Positions 15,101 through 30,100 of a DNA stretch of 64,000 nt are shown in pieces. The stretch covers positions 46,826,530 through 46,890,529 of the forward strand of contig OZ029914.1 in assembly GCA_964023275.1 (NCBI GenBank), given 5' to 3'. Every line of letters starts with the position of its first letter. The first letter of the stretch is position 1. The position numbers and the translations under genes were made by a program. This stretch comes from Norana najaformis (taxonomy: Eukaryota > Annelida > Clitellata > Crassiclitellata > Hormogastridae). Under the pieces are notes generated by a model. That model searched no databases and was not told the DNA's origin. It was given only the letters and a program-made list of their open reading frames with translations.

Positions 15101-18100
15101 CCATATAGAGCAACTGGATATTCATTCATTTGACTGCCAAATGACAAAATGCTTTACTAAATACAATGCAGATAATATGCTTAAAGTCACAAATAATCAA
15201 TAGAAAGAATATAATGATCCTATATTTACTACTGACTAGTAATACAAAGCTGTATTTATACTCGTTGACTTCACTCCGGCTTTAGTGTCGATATATCTTT
15301 CTTATTCAATTTTTGGCATCTCATAAACTGTTTTGTTTCCTACCTCTGTACAATCTGAATAAATTTGCAATGGCTTTCTCGATTAATACAAAGCTCTTTG
15401 CAATTTGCGTATTACAATTGGATTTGTTCACATTATTCTATTATAATATCAACAAAATGTCATTCAATTAAAGCAGAGAATGACGAAAATTTTTCTCTTA
15501 CCTGCATTTAACCTGGCTGGAAGCCAAAATTCGTATGCAGAATTCGCAGGTAATCGGATCACAGTTATAGAAGAATGGCAAAAGGAGATAATTTCCCGGC
15601 ATCACTTCATATTTCAAAGAATTATCACCGGAATATCGAACAGTTGTCCTATTACAGATTTCATTCATTGACATCCAACGTCTCCCCTCTATTATTTCAT
15701 CTTTTTCAACCTATAATGACGGTTGTTTCAGTTTCATGTCTAAGAAAGAAATTTTATATAAGCGTTCATGCAGTATTATCATGAGAAACTCGTTAATCAG
15801 TGATTTCATGTCCTTGAACTGTTGTCGTTGGCAGCATATATATCTTTTAAATCCTGGGATCACGCATTTGAGAAATGTTTTCTTAGGCGCGTAGTCTGGT
15901 GCATAACCTTTTAACTTGTTTCAGACCGAACAGTTTTATTACAGATTTCTGTGCGCTTATGAACGCGTACTCAGTTTAGAAACGAATGCATGAAGTTGAT
16001 GATGCAGATTTCCATTCAGCGAAAATGAAAACGCCTTTGAGAGGTGCTTATAGAGGCAATAAATCAGTACCTAGATAAATTCAATGTATTTATTGTATTT
16101 ATAAATACAATGTATTTATCTAGTGGAAGTCATAAACGATAGGCAAAAGGAACACACCGAGATTCAAGTAAACGAAAACGGTGAGTTGACAATTTATGCT
16201 AAATTACTGCGTGTATGTCATTCTTCTATGACACTGACTAAGCCGAGAGTAATTTGGACCCCATACTTCTGCTGACCTTTAGAATTATGTTCTATGCCTT
16301 GGGTCCTTTCCTGGAAATTTATTCCTGCAATGTCAGAGTTACCCCTTTTGTATTTGCAATATTTTGTCTTCTTGAATTGAACTGCACTTGCATCACAGTA
16401 TACAAGACTTGCAAGTAAATGAAAGTCATTGAAGGAGGAGCGCTACCGCGGCCATATGGCGATTAACGAGCCTCAACATCAACTGCTATAAGAATCATGG
16501 ACTGCACTATGTATTATGTACATAAACATTTCCTTGGCGCTTACAGCAGATTATTTGAAACATGAATGTCACCATTGCATCAGTATTTTTGTTTGGAAGA
16601 CACACCGTTTACACCAGATCTGACTCGTTTATCTGGCGCCTTGCTTCATGCAATCATTCTAGTACCCTACGAAAGAATAAAATTACTGTGTTAAAGTGCT
16701 CAGATGTGTGACGGGAAGATGTTCTGACATTTAGGAATAAACTTTTTAAAGCAGCAGCAAACTGAATCAAGTTCTGCGCATGTCCGCGACCATAATGGTC
16801 GTTGTCTATCTCCGTGCTCATTTTGACGGATTATTTTGTTTAAACGTAACACCTCCTTGGTAATTTTAGCAGTTTGGATTTTTTCTGTTGCCGAGTTGGC
16901 GCGGTGGAATTAGTTTTCGTTTCCAAAACGGAATTATTGCGTTTCGGACGTTTTTGTTCCGTGAATGGACTGGTCCACCCTCGGGGAGGGGGGCAGGATT
17001 CCTGCGTGACATTCTAACCCCAGACCTACTGACCTACGCCGGGAAATCTCGGATTCGGTGAAGAAGGGCGAAAAGAGTCTTTGGAGCGGCACCAACTGTC
17101 CGCTACGGAATGGTTCAGCTACCTGCCGAAAGGCGGGCGACGAAAACCTGTCCGGCGCATATCTGATGGTTTGATTAATCTCCGCTCGCCGCATCGTCTG
17201 CCATCCACGAGAGACTGCTGAACGATGGGACAACCGTGAGCCATTGGCGGCGGATCACATCGCCCATGGTCGCTCCTCATCCTCGTTGCTACGTGCTTCA
17301 GAAACTCCGAACATGCTGTCTTCATTCAACTCTAGTTGGTAACCTATTGGTTTGGCTTTGCGTTTGTGCGCGAGATTCCCACTGGTGACTCTTCTAGTCA
17401 TCTGAGCAATGTTTACTAATGGACGAGTGCTCCGTTCTTAATGACATTTAACATCGTTAGCGCAGAGAGCGCCTCTGATGAGTTTATCTTGAAAAGGCGC
17501 TATACAAATTTGAAATTACAATTACAATTACAAGATAACCATATTCTTCTGCATGTGCGAATTGAACCAACAGAACGAAAAACTTTTAGAGGGAATTCAG
17601 GTAAGCCAAACCACAAAAGCCTTGGAACTCGATTCTTTGTTCCACAAGAATGTTTGATGAAACGTGCACGTAAGAGAGTGTTTCTGGAGGCAATTCAGCC
17701 AGTGGAAGGAGCAGGCTAGACGGGGTTATCAAAAGTCGCTTCAAAAGTGGAGATTGTGCAGTTGAAGGACAGGGAGGTGATCGAGTTGGTTCAAAGAATG
17801 ATTCCAAACAGGAAAATGTCCGTCAGTTCATCCGTCGCCTGACAGCTCGTGAAAGTCATTATGGCGGCAAAAAGTGTTAGATTGTACCTGTTCTCTTCCC
17901 TAAAAAGCATCAACCATGTGTGGAAAAATGTATGCAGCAGAATGCATCACAGACCAGTCGAAATTTGGATACCGCATGTTTTACAATGTTTCTGTGAATA
18001 ATTTTAATGTCGGCTTCTCAGGTCCTGCATGAGATACTTGTACGACATGCGACTGTCTTAGAAATCAGTTACGAGTTTGTCCAACGGGGCAACAAAAAGA

Positions 18101-21100
18101 GCTGGTGATTAAGCTTCCTGTACATAAGCTGTGCATAAGCTGAGCTAAGACATTTTATGACCTCCTGAAAGAAAGGGATGATGGTATTTACACAGTCACT
18201 TATAAACTCAGGAAGAGTAGTATTCAAGGCAATTGTCACTTTATAACTTTGGATTATGTGACACGAATAATAATAAAAATTATTCATACACCTGGCCAGG
18301 GTCACATGGTTCAAGAGGTTCTAATGAAGTCACCAGTGTTGTTTGTCATTTCCTGGACCAACACCTGCCCCAGTCACACAATTTCAACACTGTACAGAAG
18401 GTTCGCCTTGTCAGTGATGGGTGTGGAGGTCAAAATAAAAATAATATCATTGTGGGAATGATGAATTCATGGTTATTTCAAGCCCCAGACAAATAAAGTT
18501 GGCTGAGCTCATTTCTTCAGTTATAGGACATTCGTTTCTGCCACGTGATCGTGTTTTGGTAGGAATAAAAAAGAATTACGAACCCGGAATTCCATCCTAT
18601 ATCCCGCCGAGTATCATGAAATTTTCAGTCATCTCTAGCATTGTAGACAAAGAGTGAGCAATTGGAAAGTTGGCAAACACTACAAATATTCAGGACCTGA
18701 AGCGCATAATTCTTACAAAATCCGTGAGCACAAGGGTCGAGTTGTCATCATGACCACAGGCGAAGTCAATTACCGAAGTTACACTGATACATCCGTATGT
18801 CTTCAGAAGAGAGGAAAGTCTCATGGAAACGTTCACCCAGGCTTTTTGCCCAGCAGACGTCCAACTTCGAAAGCGAAGTTGAACGATGTTCATCGATTGC
18901 TTAACGTTACTTTTGGGGCTAACTCGAAAGACATGCCACAAACAGAAGTTTATCGAAATCTTTCTTGTGCCACACAGATCAGGATGACATTGGCACACCA
19001 GCAGCAGAGTGTAACTGTGCAGATGAAGACTATGGCTTTCAAATATAAAATGTTGTTAAAATAAACACTCATAAAGTGTCAGTGCTTTAGTTTAAATTAT
19101 AAAATTTAGATTTTAGTTTTTAGATAAAATGGGTTTCAGATTAAAGAAATGACTTGTGGGTTACTATCGCAGTATTACTCCAAACATGCCTGTGTTAAGA
19201 AGAGCAGTAACAAATTAAGTTCTAGGCATTTGCTGAAGTCAAAACAGACATTTGGTCTCACTCCTTGACATGCAAAACAGATAAATTAAATTTTATGTGC
19301 AAATCCTGATAATTCCAAAATTTAAACCTTTACATCAACTCTGCCAAAATGAGAAGATTTTCAAAAACTGGTTTAATTAACTCTGGTATCCTGTAAATTA
19401 TCAGAGGAATTAGTAAATTACTTAATTTTTGTCAAATTTTTACGTTCTCAGTTTTCCTCATTTTTCTCAGAATAGTTGAAAATTAATTTGTCTGGTTCTG
19501 CATATCAACTCTTTAGTCATGTTGATATAAATTAATGTTCACTGCACAAAGCAACTGCGCAAAGTAGGCGGAACATCCGAATCTCAAATTTCATAAAAGT
19601 TTTGGTCTACAGAATTGTTAATCGACGGATTTCGTTCCAGTGACTTGCATTCTTTGGCCATTGTAGATAAGTACTTACCATATGAAGCTCGATAACATAG
19701 CATGATATGAATAAGAGTTACATAAAGATAGATGTAAACTGTAAAAGAATAGAAACATAGACAACAGTAGAGAAAAATCGATAAAAGAAGCGTAGAAGGA
19801 AACAGGCTTCATGCATTTACCTTGAAAAAATCTAAATCAGGCAATAAATCTTCATCTAAATCTCGATTACGCCGTAGTTGCAGAACAAGCGTTACTTGTT
19901 GTTCGCTTCCTTTGATATCTAGTTAATATTAACACATTGTAAAATTGTTAGGTTTGATTATACTGGTAGCCTTTTAATAACGACTGTTAATTTTGCTTTC
20001 TGGATCATATTGTCTATTGATGATGCCTAAATTCATAACATAAAATTATTCATACTTATGCGCATAATCGAGATAAAGCGAAGTTTTGCAATGATCAAAA
20101 TGTAAACTAATGATAATCAGCTAACAGTTATTTTGTATGTGTGGGCAGTAGTTGTCTAATCGAAAGATGTCTGAATTATTCTGAAGTTGGATAATCTTTT
20201 AGCTGAATCAAAACATGACACAATAAATCCAACAAACAGTAAAGGCAGTCTTCTATCACCTCTTACGAATTGTTAGATTCAAATGATACTGTAGTATCCA
20301 GTGTTTAACAATATCTTATGGTCACAGAGTCATTAACGTTGACCTTAAATGATGCTTTTGGGTTGGGTGCAGCTGTGAAAGTCCTTCCCTTTGGGAATTA
20401 CCATCTAGCTGTTCACCATGCCGTTTCAAACGGTCAAGATATCCATAGAAATTGTCGCTGATTGCTAAAAGGTTGTCTCTATTCGTTTGCTATGCCAATA
20501 TGAATATGTACCTGGAATCGTCAAAAGAAATTTCGGATTTTTCATTTTATTTTCTGAGCTGCCAGCCGCCGTTTCGCCTTTCCATTCACCGAAGATATTC
20601 AAGACACAGGCAGCTGATATAAAAACCAAAACGAACTTTATACAAACCAAACATTAATCGAACAGTTTGGATCTGCATTGCCACATAAACAGTTCAAACG
20701 GTCTCGTGATTGTTGCAAACGGATAAACGGATAAATTTACACAGCTGGTTTGAATACTACTTTTATAGTCATCGCGTTTGGCTTGAACTAGGATTCTAAA
20801 CCTGTTCGAACTGCAAGAAAATGACTCTTAAATAAGCTAGCTGCTTTGACAAAATTTAAAGGCAGATTGGATCTACGTTAAATAATCTCATATAAGAGAT
20901 TTAATCAATGAATCAATCCCAAACGTCTAATTGTGTCTTCCGACCATAGAATGTTATCATTGAATATTATAGCCTTAGCAGCGATTTATTCGCCGACTTA
21001 TGAAACGCTTGCAATAATTCTATAAATATTTAGCGTGGTCTTCTGTAACTATACACTTCTTGTACTGATAAATATGAATGCTGTCAAGACAGAAAGATAT

Positions 21101-24100
21101 CGTATCGTCTTGCATTTTGTTGAACAACTTGCCCGTATGCGTAATGATTATTTTTCAGTAGGTTTTCAAATCAGCCTAATACACTTATTTTTAATAATCA
21201 GGAAACTCAAAGTAAGATTTGACACGTCTAAGTCCCACAGTGCAATAGAATCGACTGTTGTTCTTAATAAAACTAATCTCCTTTTTGAATCAAAGTCTGA
21301 TTTGCAGATTTGCGTTCGTCCTAAACTGAGCTAAGGATTTTAGTCAGTTACAGCTGTGCGATCAGAATCCGCTCTTGTTCAAGTTGAAGTTAAATTAGTA
21401 TTTACCAGTTTGTTTGTTATCAGGTTGCAGGCTGTTGAATGTAGGATCTGGTTTTCCATATAGAGCAACTGGATATTCATTCATTTTTCTGTCAAATGAC
21501 ACAACGCTTTACTAAACGCAATGCAGGCAATATACTTACAATCACAAATAATCAATAGAAAGTCTATAATATCCCTATATTTGTTTTTTAAAGCGTAGTT
21601 GAGGGCAATAGCGTTGAGGTGTTTATAGGAGTCGACAATTTAAAAGTACCCAACTAAACTTTCATATGAATAACTTTAACCGTAAGTTACCTTATAGATA
21701 CCCAGTAATTTCTAGATTGCTAGTATAGTTAAATTATTGGGAAGAAAAGATACGCAAATTTCACTTGTGAATGCATTTTCAGTATTGCTTTTCCGAGTTA
21801 ATAAAGAAACGAAATAAGAATGGTGGTTACCTGCAATTAGTATTCACATTCGTAAAGATCCTGATACAGAACGATTTACTAAAGGGTGGCTTTCGACGAA
21901 TGTGATAATAGTAAGGTACCAGCAGGTAATCTCCTGTTGACAATTTATACAGGTAAGTCGAGGTAAGACATCCATTGTGTGACTTCTCTGCTGCTGCCTG
22001 TTCATTAAGGCTCATCCATAGACGATTGTTTCGGACTTCTTCTTTTTCTACCTGTTAGATTAATTTTGGGATTTTTATTGCAAGAACGTATTTGGTCTTT
22101 CTTGGACACAACTTTTTAGATTTGTTTGTTTTCGGAAATCAGATCGTATAACTAATTCTTATATTGCATGAGATGATGTTGCGAAAATGCCACTATAGGC
22201 TACTATACATAAAAATACGTCAACTCTAATACAGTTTTTATTCCAATCAAAGAATAATAATATTAATAGTGCACATGTACGTTTACTGATGATTTGTTAT
22301 GCAAATTGTTCTCACCATAAGTAAGTCGATCATTCCATACAGGGCATCATTGTCGTCTGTACTATTTGCTGGATTTTCATGGTACCATGTTAGCTCTATC
22401 ACGACAGGCACCGCGTTCACGTTATTCTGTCCTATAACAGAAATTCACAATTATTATTTTAAACCAAAATGTGTAGCGCGACCAAAGTCACGCAGAAATG
22501 CGAATCTGAGGCGAAATGATATTATAACAATTAAAAATTCTAAAGACTTTTTCTTTGTTTTTTAATACTAACTTTTTTATTGGTTTTTGAAAAATTTGGA
22601 TTAGATTGAAAAGGTGGTTTTAACTGGTTCTGCAAGATAGTTTGAAGACCCCTTTGCCAGTTTTAAATATGTCTGTTTTATGAAAGTAGTTTTTCCTTTG
22701 CCTTACTTTAAATATTTTTAGTTTGTATCTGCAACGTTTGAGGTAAATGGCCAGTACGAATTCATTAGTAATTGGACACAGGATTTATAATTTAACAAGA
22801 AGGTTAAGTTCAGTGAGTTTAAACCATGCATCAATGTTTTCAGCCGATTATGCTATGCTTTGCATCTAATTCTTTTACCTGGAATCGTCAAGATAAATCG
22901 CGGATTTCTCATTTTCTTATTGTCCTCGTCTCCAGCGGCTGTTTTACCATGCCATTCGCCAAGAATATTGATAACTTTGTCTACAAAATTGTAACTACTA
23001 ACATCTGTATGGAGCATTTCCTACAGCCTATCGGACTCCTCAATAGCTGGTCCGAAGCTTTGGAATTCGCTGCCCAGTTCTGTCCTTTTGTTCAGCGCTA
23101 TGGCTTCGTTCAGTTCCACACTCAAGACTAATCTGCCTCAATTCTCCTGACCTTTTACAATTTCGACTGGATTTCTCCTGCGGATTAAGACTGCGGCTGT
23201 GGTTTCACTTCCATGTGACCAGCAACTGATGTCTTGAACATTATTATGACGGCGCTATGAACACCGTCGGATAAGATCAGATGAACAATATTTTGGGCAT
23301 CAGCTAACAAGCTGGTGTTATCCTATACGTTTGTGGAAATTAGACTTCCAGCTTCATGTTACAGCCAATGTTAAAATTTTGTAAAAATTTAATATAATTT
23401 AATTGTAGTAACGATAACTCGTATTGTATGAGTAGCGAGCTGCTTCTAGGGTGCTTTACAAAGTTAATTGTCATCGCAAAGTTAGAAGTTACAAAATTAT
23501 AGATCGATATGTTGTAAATAGCTTATTTCGAGCAGAATATCTGCGCACTATTTTGAACAAAAGTCCAACCGAATCCTAAAACATTTATGGCGCCGCTATC
23601 GTAATGCCCAAGGCATTTATCGACAGTTGTTTCTAAGCAAAATTACATTCCAAAATTGCCAATCCACTGGACAGAGTCACGCAATTAAGATTGTGAAGCC
23701 TCTGAGACTGAAAGACGGGCTACGGGGGTTTAAACAATTTGAAACATATTATTTTTCAATCCTGACCTAAAAAACATAACAGAACCAACGGATTAACAGA
23801 AACATGGGATGAATTCCAGAGCCTTTGCCGCCAACAGAGAAAGACGGGGAACTCAGTACTGATTTGGATCGGAGGACAGTAAGAGTCACAGCATCCAATG
23901 AACGATTGCAGTATTTGTGAATCTGAGGGATTTTAAAAGACGAAAGATAAGTTTCAGTGTACAATAGAATCGACTGTTGCTTCTTAATAAAACTAGTCTC
24001 CTTCTTTGCAGATGTGCGTTCGTCCTAAACTGATCTAAGGATTTTAGTCAGTTACAGGTGTGCGATCAGAATCAGCTGTTGTTCAAGTTGAAGATAAATT

Positions 24101-27100
24101 CCTACTTACCAGTTTTTTTCTTATCGGGTTGCAGGCTGTCGAACGTAGGATCTGGTTTTCCATATAGAGCAACTGGATATACATTCATTTGACTGTCAGA
24201 TGACAAAATGCTTTACTAAATGGAATGCAGGCAATATACTTACAATCACAAATAATTAATATCCCTACATTTGATGCTGACTAGTAATACAGAGCTGCAT
24301 TTATACTCGCTGACTTGCCTTTGATTTTAGGGCAAATAACTCTATCTTATTCAAGTTATGAATCACTCTTTTGGCATCTCATGCTCTTCCGTTAAACGGA
24401 TTTGTTTCCTAACTCCCTATAGTATGAATAAATATGCGATGCTTTCTCTTTTGATGCAAAGCTATCATGATTTTTGTAATTTGCATGTTATTATTCGATT
24501 TGATAATATTATCCCATCACAACATCAGCAACATGTCATGCTATTCGAGCCAGCAAATAATAATGAATGAAATCGTTTTTTATACCTGCATTCGACCTCG
24601 CTGGAAGCCAAAATTCGTATGCAGAATGCTCCGGTAATCGGTTCATCGTCATCGATGAATGGCAAAAGGAGATATTTTCCCGGCTTCAGTTCATATTTGC
24701 AAGAATAATCACCCGTAAGTCGATGAGTTGCCTTATTAGTGATTTGATTCATTGAGATCCAACTTCGTTCCTCTATTGTTTCATCGCCTATAATCTATAA
24801 CGACGGATGCTTCAATTTCATGTGTAAGAAAGAAATTTTTATATTTGGGTTCATACATTATTATCGCGAGAAACTCGTTAATCAACGATTTGGAATTCTT
24901 GAACTGTTGTCGTTGGCAGACGAAATATCTTTTAAATCCTGGGACCAGATATTTTGTAATGTTTTCGTAGGCGCGTTGTCAGGTGCGTACCTTTGAAATA
25001 TGTTTCAGACCATACAGTATTATTACTTATTTCTGTGCGCGTATGAAAGCGTACTCAGTTTAGAAACGAATGCATGAAGTTGATGATGGAATCCGTCAAA
25101 CAGATTTACGTTCAGAGAAAATGAAAGCGCATTTTAGAGGTGTTTATAAAGGCGCTATATCAGTAGCAAGATAATTACCACATATGTATCTAGTGGTAGT
25201 CGTAAGGGTACATCGAAAGGATCACACCGAGATTTGAGCATCGGAAAACTGTGAGTTGACAATTTTTGCTAAATTACTGTGTATATGGCATCATACGATG
25301 GGCTAAGTCAAGAGGAATTTGAACCTCGTGATTCTGCTGACCTCTAGAATTATGTTCTATACCTTGGGTCCATTCCTGGAAATTTATTCCTGCAATGTCA
25401 GTGTTAGCCTATTTATAGGTGCAATATTTTGACTTCTTGAATTGAACTGTACTTACTCCACAGTATTCAAGACAAGGTTCGAGGTTATTGAAGGTCATTG
25501 AAAGAGAAGCGCTATCAAGGCCATATGGCGATCAGCCAGACCCAACATCAACTACTATAAGATTCATGGACTGCTCTACGTATTATGTACATAAGCATTT
25601 CCTTGGTGCTTGCAGTAGATTGCTAGAAGCATGATTATCATCATTTGCGCAAACTAATTGTTGATTTACTTATTTTGAAGGTACACCGATCTGACTTATT
25701 TATCTGGCGCCTTGCTTCATGCAACCATACTAGTACCCTACGGAAGAATGAAATTACTGTGCTAAAGTGCTCACAGGAGTCATTGGAAGATGTTCTGACA
25801 TTTAGGAATAAACTTTTTAAAAGCAGCAGCCAACTGAATCAAGACAACAATATTCTTCTGCATGTGCAAATTGAACGAATAAAACGAAAAACTTTTAGAG
25901 GGTATTGAGTTACGCCAAAACACAGAAGAATTCAGGCTCGATTCTTTATTCGATAGGTGTTTGATAAAACGTGTTTTTCAGATGGTTTTTCAGCAGGGAA
26001 TTCAGCCAGTGGAAGGAACAGGCTAGACGGTGTTATTAAGCTTCACTTGAAAACTGGAGTATGAAGTTGATGGACAAGGAGATTAACCAATTGGTTAAAA
26101 GAGTGATTCCAAACAGGAAAATGTACGTCAGTTCATCCGTCGCCTGACAGCTCGTGAAAGTCATTTTGGCCGGCAAAAAGTGTTAGAGTTTACCTCTCCT
26201 CTTCTCTAAAAACATCAACAATGTGCGGCAAATGTACACAGCCGAATGCATCACAGACCAAACGAAATTTGAATACCGCTTGTTTTACAATGTTTCTGTG
26301 AATAATTTTAATGTCGGCTTTTCAGGTCTTGCATGAGATACCTGTATGATACGCGAATGTCTTAGAAATCAGTTACGAGTTTGTCCAGTGAAGCAAAAGA
26401 AAGACCAGGTGACTAAGCTTCGTGTACACAAGATTCGAGCTAAGGCATTTATGACCTCTTGAAAGAAAGGGACGATGGTATTTACACAGTCACTTATGAC
26501 CTCCAGCAAGTACAGTCACTGCCAAAACTCACTGTTGGGAAACAGTAGTACTCAAGGTATTTGTCACTTGTAACTTTGGATTATGTGACATGAATAATAT
26601 TAAGGTTAGGGTAACAGGCTGCAGGAGGGTATAATGAAGTCGCCAGTGTTCTTTGTCATTACCTGGACCAACATCTGCCCCAGTCACCCACTTTCAACAC
26701 TGTACAGAAGGTTCGCCCTGTCAGTGATGGGTGTGGAGGTCAAAATAAAAATAATGACACTGTGGGAATGTCGCAGTCTAGCTATTTCAAGCTCCAGACA
26801 ACAATGAGATTGCTGAGCTCATTTCTTCACTTATAGGACATTTGTTTCTGCCACTTGATCGTATTGTGGTAGGAATGAGAAAGAATTACGAACTCGGGAT
26901 TCTATCCTAGATCCAGCCGCCTATCGCGAAATTTTCAGTCATCTTTTTTCGACATTAACATTGTTAACATTGTAGACAAAGACCGGAAGGTTAGCGATTG
27001 GAAGCTGGAAGTTCACAAGGACTACAAAACAATGCAGAATATCCGGGACTTGAAGCGCATAATTCTTACAAAATCCGTGAGCACAAGGGTTAAGTTGTGA

Positions 27101-30100
27101 TAATGGCAACAGGCGAAGTCAACTACCGAAGTAACACTGGTACATCCATATGTTTTCAGAATAGAGGAAAGTCTCATGGAAACGTGCACCCAGACTTTCT
27201 GTCTGCAGACGTTCAATTTAGAAAGCGAAATTGAACGATGTTCGTAGTTGCTTAACGTTTCGGACTAACTGGAAAGACATGCCATAAACAGAAGTTTATC
27301 GAAGTCTATCTTGTGCCGACACAGATTAGGATGACATTAACACAGCAGCAGAGCGAAACTGTGCAGATGAAGACATTGGCTTTCAAATATAAAATGTTAC
27401 TAAAATAAACACTCATAAAGTGTTTAGTTTAAACTCTAAAGTGTGTAGTTTAAACTATAACATTTAGGTTTCAGGTTTTTAGATAAAATGGCTTTAAGAT
27501 AAAAGAAGTGACTTTTGGGTTATTAGGGCTGCATTTCTCCAAAATGTATGTGTTAAAAAGTACAGTAACAAATTAAGTTCTGGGCATTGTTGAAGTCAAA
27601 ACAGACGTATGGTCTCACTCATTGACATGCAAAACAGATAAATTAAAATTTTATGTGTAAAACCCGATAATTCCAAAATATAAACATTTATGTCAACTCT
27701 ACCAATACGAGAATTTTTTCAAAAACTGGTTTAATTAAATCTGGTTCCTTTTAAAAATGTCAGAGGAATTGGTAAATTGCTCAATCTTTGTCAAATTTTT
27801 ACGTTCACTTTTCTCAGAAAAGTTGAAAATGGATTTGTCTGGTTCTGCATATCAACTCTTCAGTCATGTAGATATAAATTAATGTTCACTGCACAAAGCA
27901 ACTGCGCAAAGTAGGCGGAATACCCGAATCTCAAATTTAAAAAAAAATTGCTGTACACAATAGTTAATTAACGGATTTCGATCCAGTGAGTTGTATTCTT
28001 CGGCCATTGTAGATAGGTAATTACGACCTGAATCTTGATATCATAGCATGATATCAATAAGAGTTACATGAAGATAGAAGTAAACTGTAAAAGAATAGAA
28101 ACATAGACAACAGTAGAGAAAAAACGACAAAAGAAGCGTAGAAGGTAAAAGGATTTTTGCATTTACCTTGAAAACATCTAACTGAGGCAGTAACATTTCC
28201 TCTGCATCTCGACTGCACCGCAGTTGCAGAACAAGCGTTTCTTGTTGTCCACTTCCTTTGATATCTAGTTATCATTAAAAAATTGTAAATTGGTAATGTT
28301 CGATTTTGCTGGTTACCGTTTAATAATGACTATTAATTTTACTTTCTGCATTATATTGTCTATTGATGTTGCCTAAATTTATTACATAATATTGTTCATT
28401 ATTATGCGCAAAAACGAGATAAAGCGATGTTTTACAATGATCAAAATATAATAAACTAATGATTCTCAGTTAACAGTTATTTTGTACGCGTGAGCAGTAG
28501 TTGTATAATCGGAAGATGTCTGAATTCTTCTGTAGTTGGATAATGTTTTGGCTGAATCAAAATATGACGTAATAAATCCAACATAAAGCAGACTTCTATC
28601 ACCTCTTACGAATTGTTAGATTGGAATGTAGTATCCAGTGCTTAACAATATCTCATAATACCAGAGTCATCGACGTACTTAAATGTTGATTAGGGATTCG
28701 GTGCAGCTGTGAAAGTCCTCCCGTTTGGGAATTGCCATCTAGCTGTTCAACCTTCCGTTTCAAATGGTCAAGATATCCATAGTAATTGTCAGTGATTACT
28801 AAAAGGTTGTCTCTATTCGTTTGCTATCACAATATGAATATGTACCTGGTATCGTCAAAAGAAATTTCGGATTTTTCATTTTATTTGCTTCGCAACCACC
28901 CGCCGTTTCGTCTTTCCATTCACCGAAGATATTCAAGACACAGGCAGCTGATATAAAAACCAAAATGATCTTCATACAAACGGAACATTAATCGAACAGT
29001 TTGGATCTACATGACCACATAAACAGTTCAAACGGTCTCGTGATTGTTGCAAGCGGATAAACGGATTAATTTACAAAGCCGGTTTGATGCTACTCTTATA
29101 GTCATCGCGTTTGGCTTGAACTAGGATTCTAAACCTGTCAAAACAGCAAGAAAAATAAATCTTAAATAAGCTAGCTGCATTACAAAATTTTAAGGCAGTT
29201 AGATCTACGTTAAATCATCTCATATAAGAGATTTAATCACTGAATCAATCCGAAACATCTGATCGTGTTTTCAGACGACCACAGAAGATTATCAATAGCT
29301 TTAGCTGTGATTTATTTGCCGACCTAAGAAACGCTTCCAGTAATTCGATAAATATATAGCATGGTCTTCTGTAACTATACACCTCTTGTACTGATAAATA
29401 TGTATGTTGTCAAGACAGAAAGATATCGCATCGTCTTGCATTCTGTTGAACAACTTGCCCGTATGCGAAATGAATATATTTCAATAGATTTTGAAATCGC
29501 CTTGTTACACTTAATTTTAATAATCAGGGGAAATCAAAGTAAGATTTGACACGTCTAAGTTTCAGAGTGCAAAAGATTCGACTGATGTTTCTTAATAAAA
29601 CTAATCTCCTTCTTGAATCAAAGTCTGGTTTGCAGATTTGTGTTCGTCCTAAACTGAGCTAAGGATTTTAGTCAGTTACAGCTGTGCGATCAGAATCAGC
29701 TGTTGTTCAAGTTGAAGTAAAATTAGTACTTACCAGTTTGTTTGTTATCGGGTTGCAGGCTGTCGAACGTAGGATCTGGTTTTCCATATAGAGCAACTGG
29801 ATATTCATTCATTTGACTGTCAAATGACCAATGATTTACTAAACGCAATGCAGGCAATATACTTAGAATCACAGGTAATCAGTAGAAAGTCTATTATAAC
29901 CCTATATTTTTTAAAAGCGTAGTTGAGGGCTATAGGGTTGGGTTTTTTAGGACTCGGCAATTTTAAGGTATCGAACTAAACTATCATTTGAACGACTTTA
30001 ACCGTAAGTTACCTTATACATGCCGAGTTATTTCTTAATTGCTGGTATATTTTAATCATTGTGAAGAAAAGATACGCTAATTTCACTTGTGAGTGCATTT

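Larger units (their letters stand above)
16085..19525 (+). mobile_element. Decayed DNA transposon in repeat copy I
   Basis: This block separates sequence that is adjacent in the calpain module-5 intron (near 5010 and 6340), so it inserted into the ancestor of modules 2 and 4. The same element occupies about 25165-27865 in copy II. Ends are approximate, and no terminal repeat could be read safely. It carries the plus-strand pseudogene described next. Confidence 0.6.
14885..23955. repeat. Tandem segmental repeat, copy I (about 9.07 kb)
   Basis: Direct repeat partner of 23956-32262. It carries calpain modules 3 and 4 with their linkers. The join at about 23955 is visible: sequence up to 'gacgaaagataagtt' matches 32246-32262, then switches to sequence matching about 14885. 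It is longer than copy II, partly because of a 763-bp insertion at 16773-17535. Confidence 0.85.

Noticed and set aside
16934..17325. Minus-strand Arg-rich open frames in the GC-rich insertion
   Set aside because: Open because the block is GC-rich; no RT, endonuclease or other motif, and the insertion is absent from repeat copy II.
22299..22565. Plus-strand open frame of 88 codons, repeated at 30625-30855
   Set aside because: Antisense to calpain exons C3 and C1; its recurrence follows from the segmental duplication.
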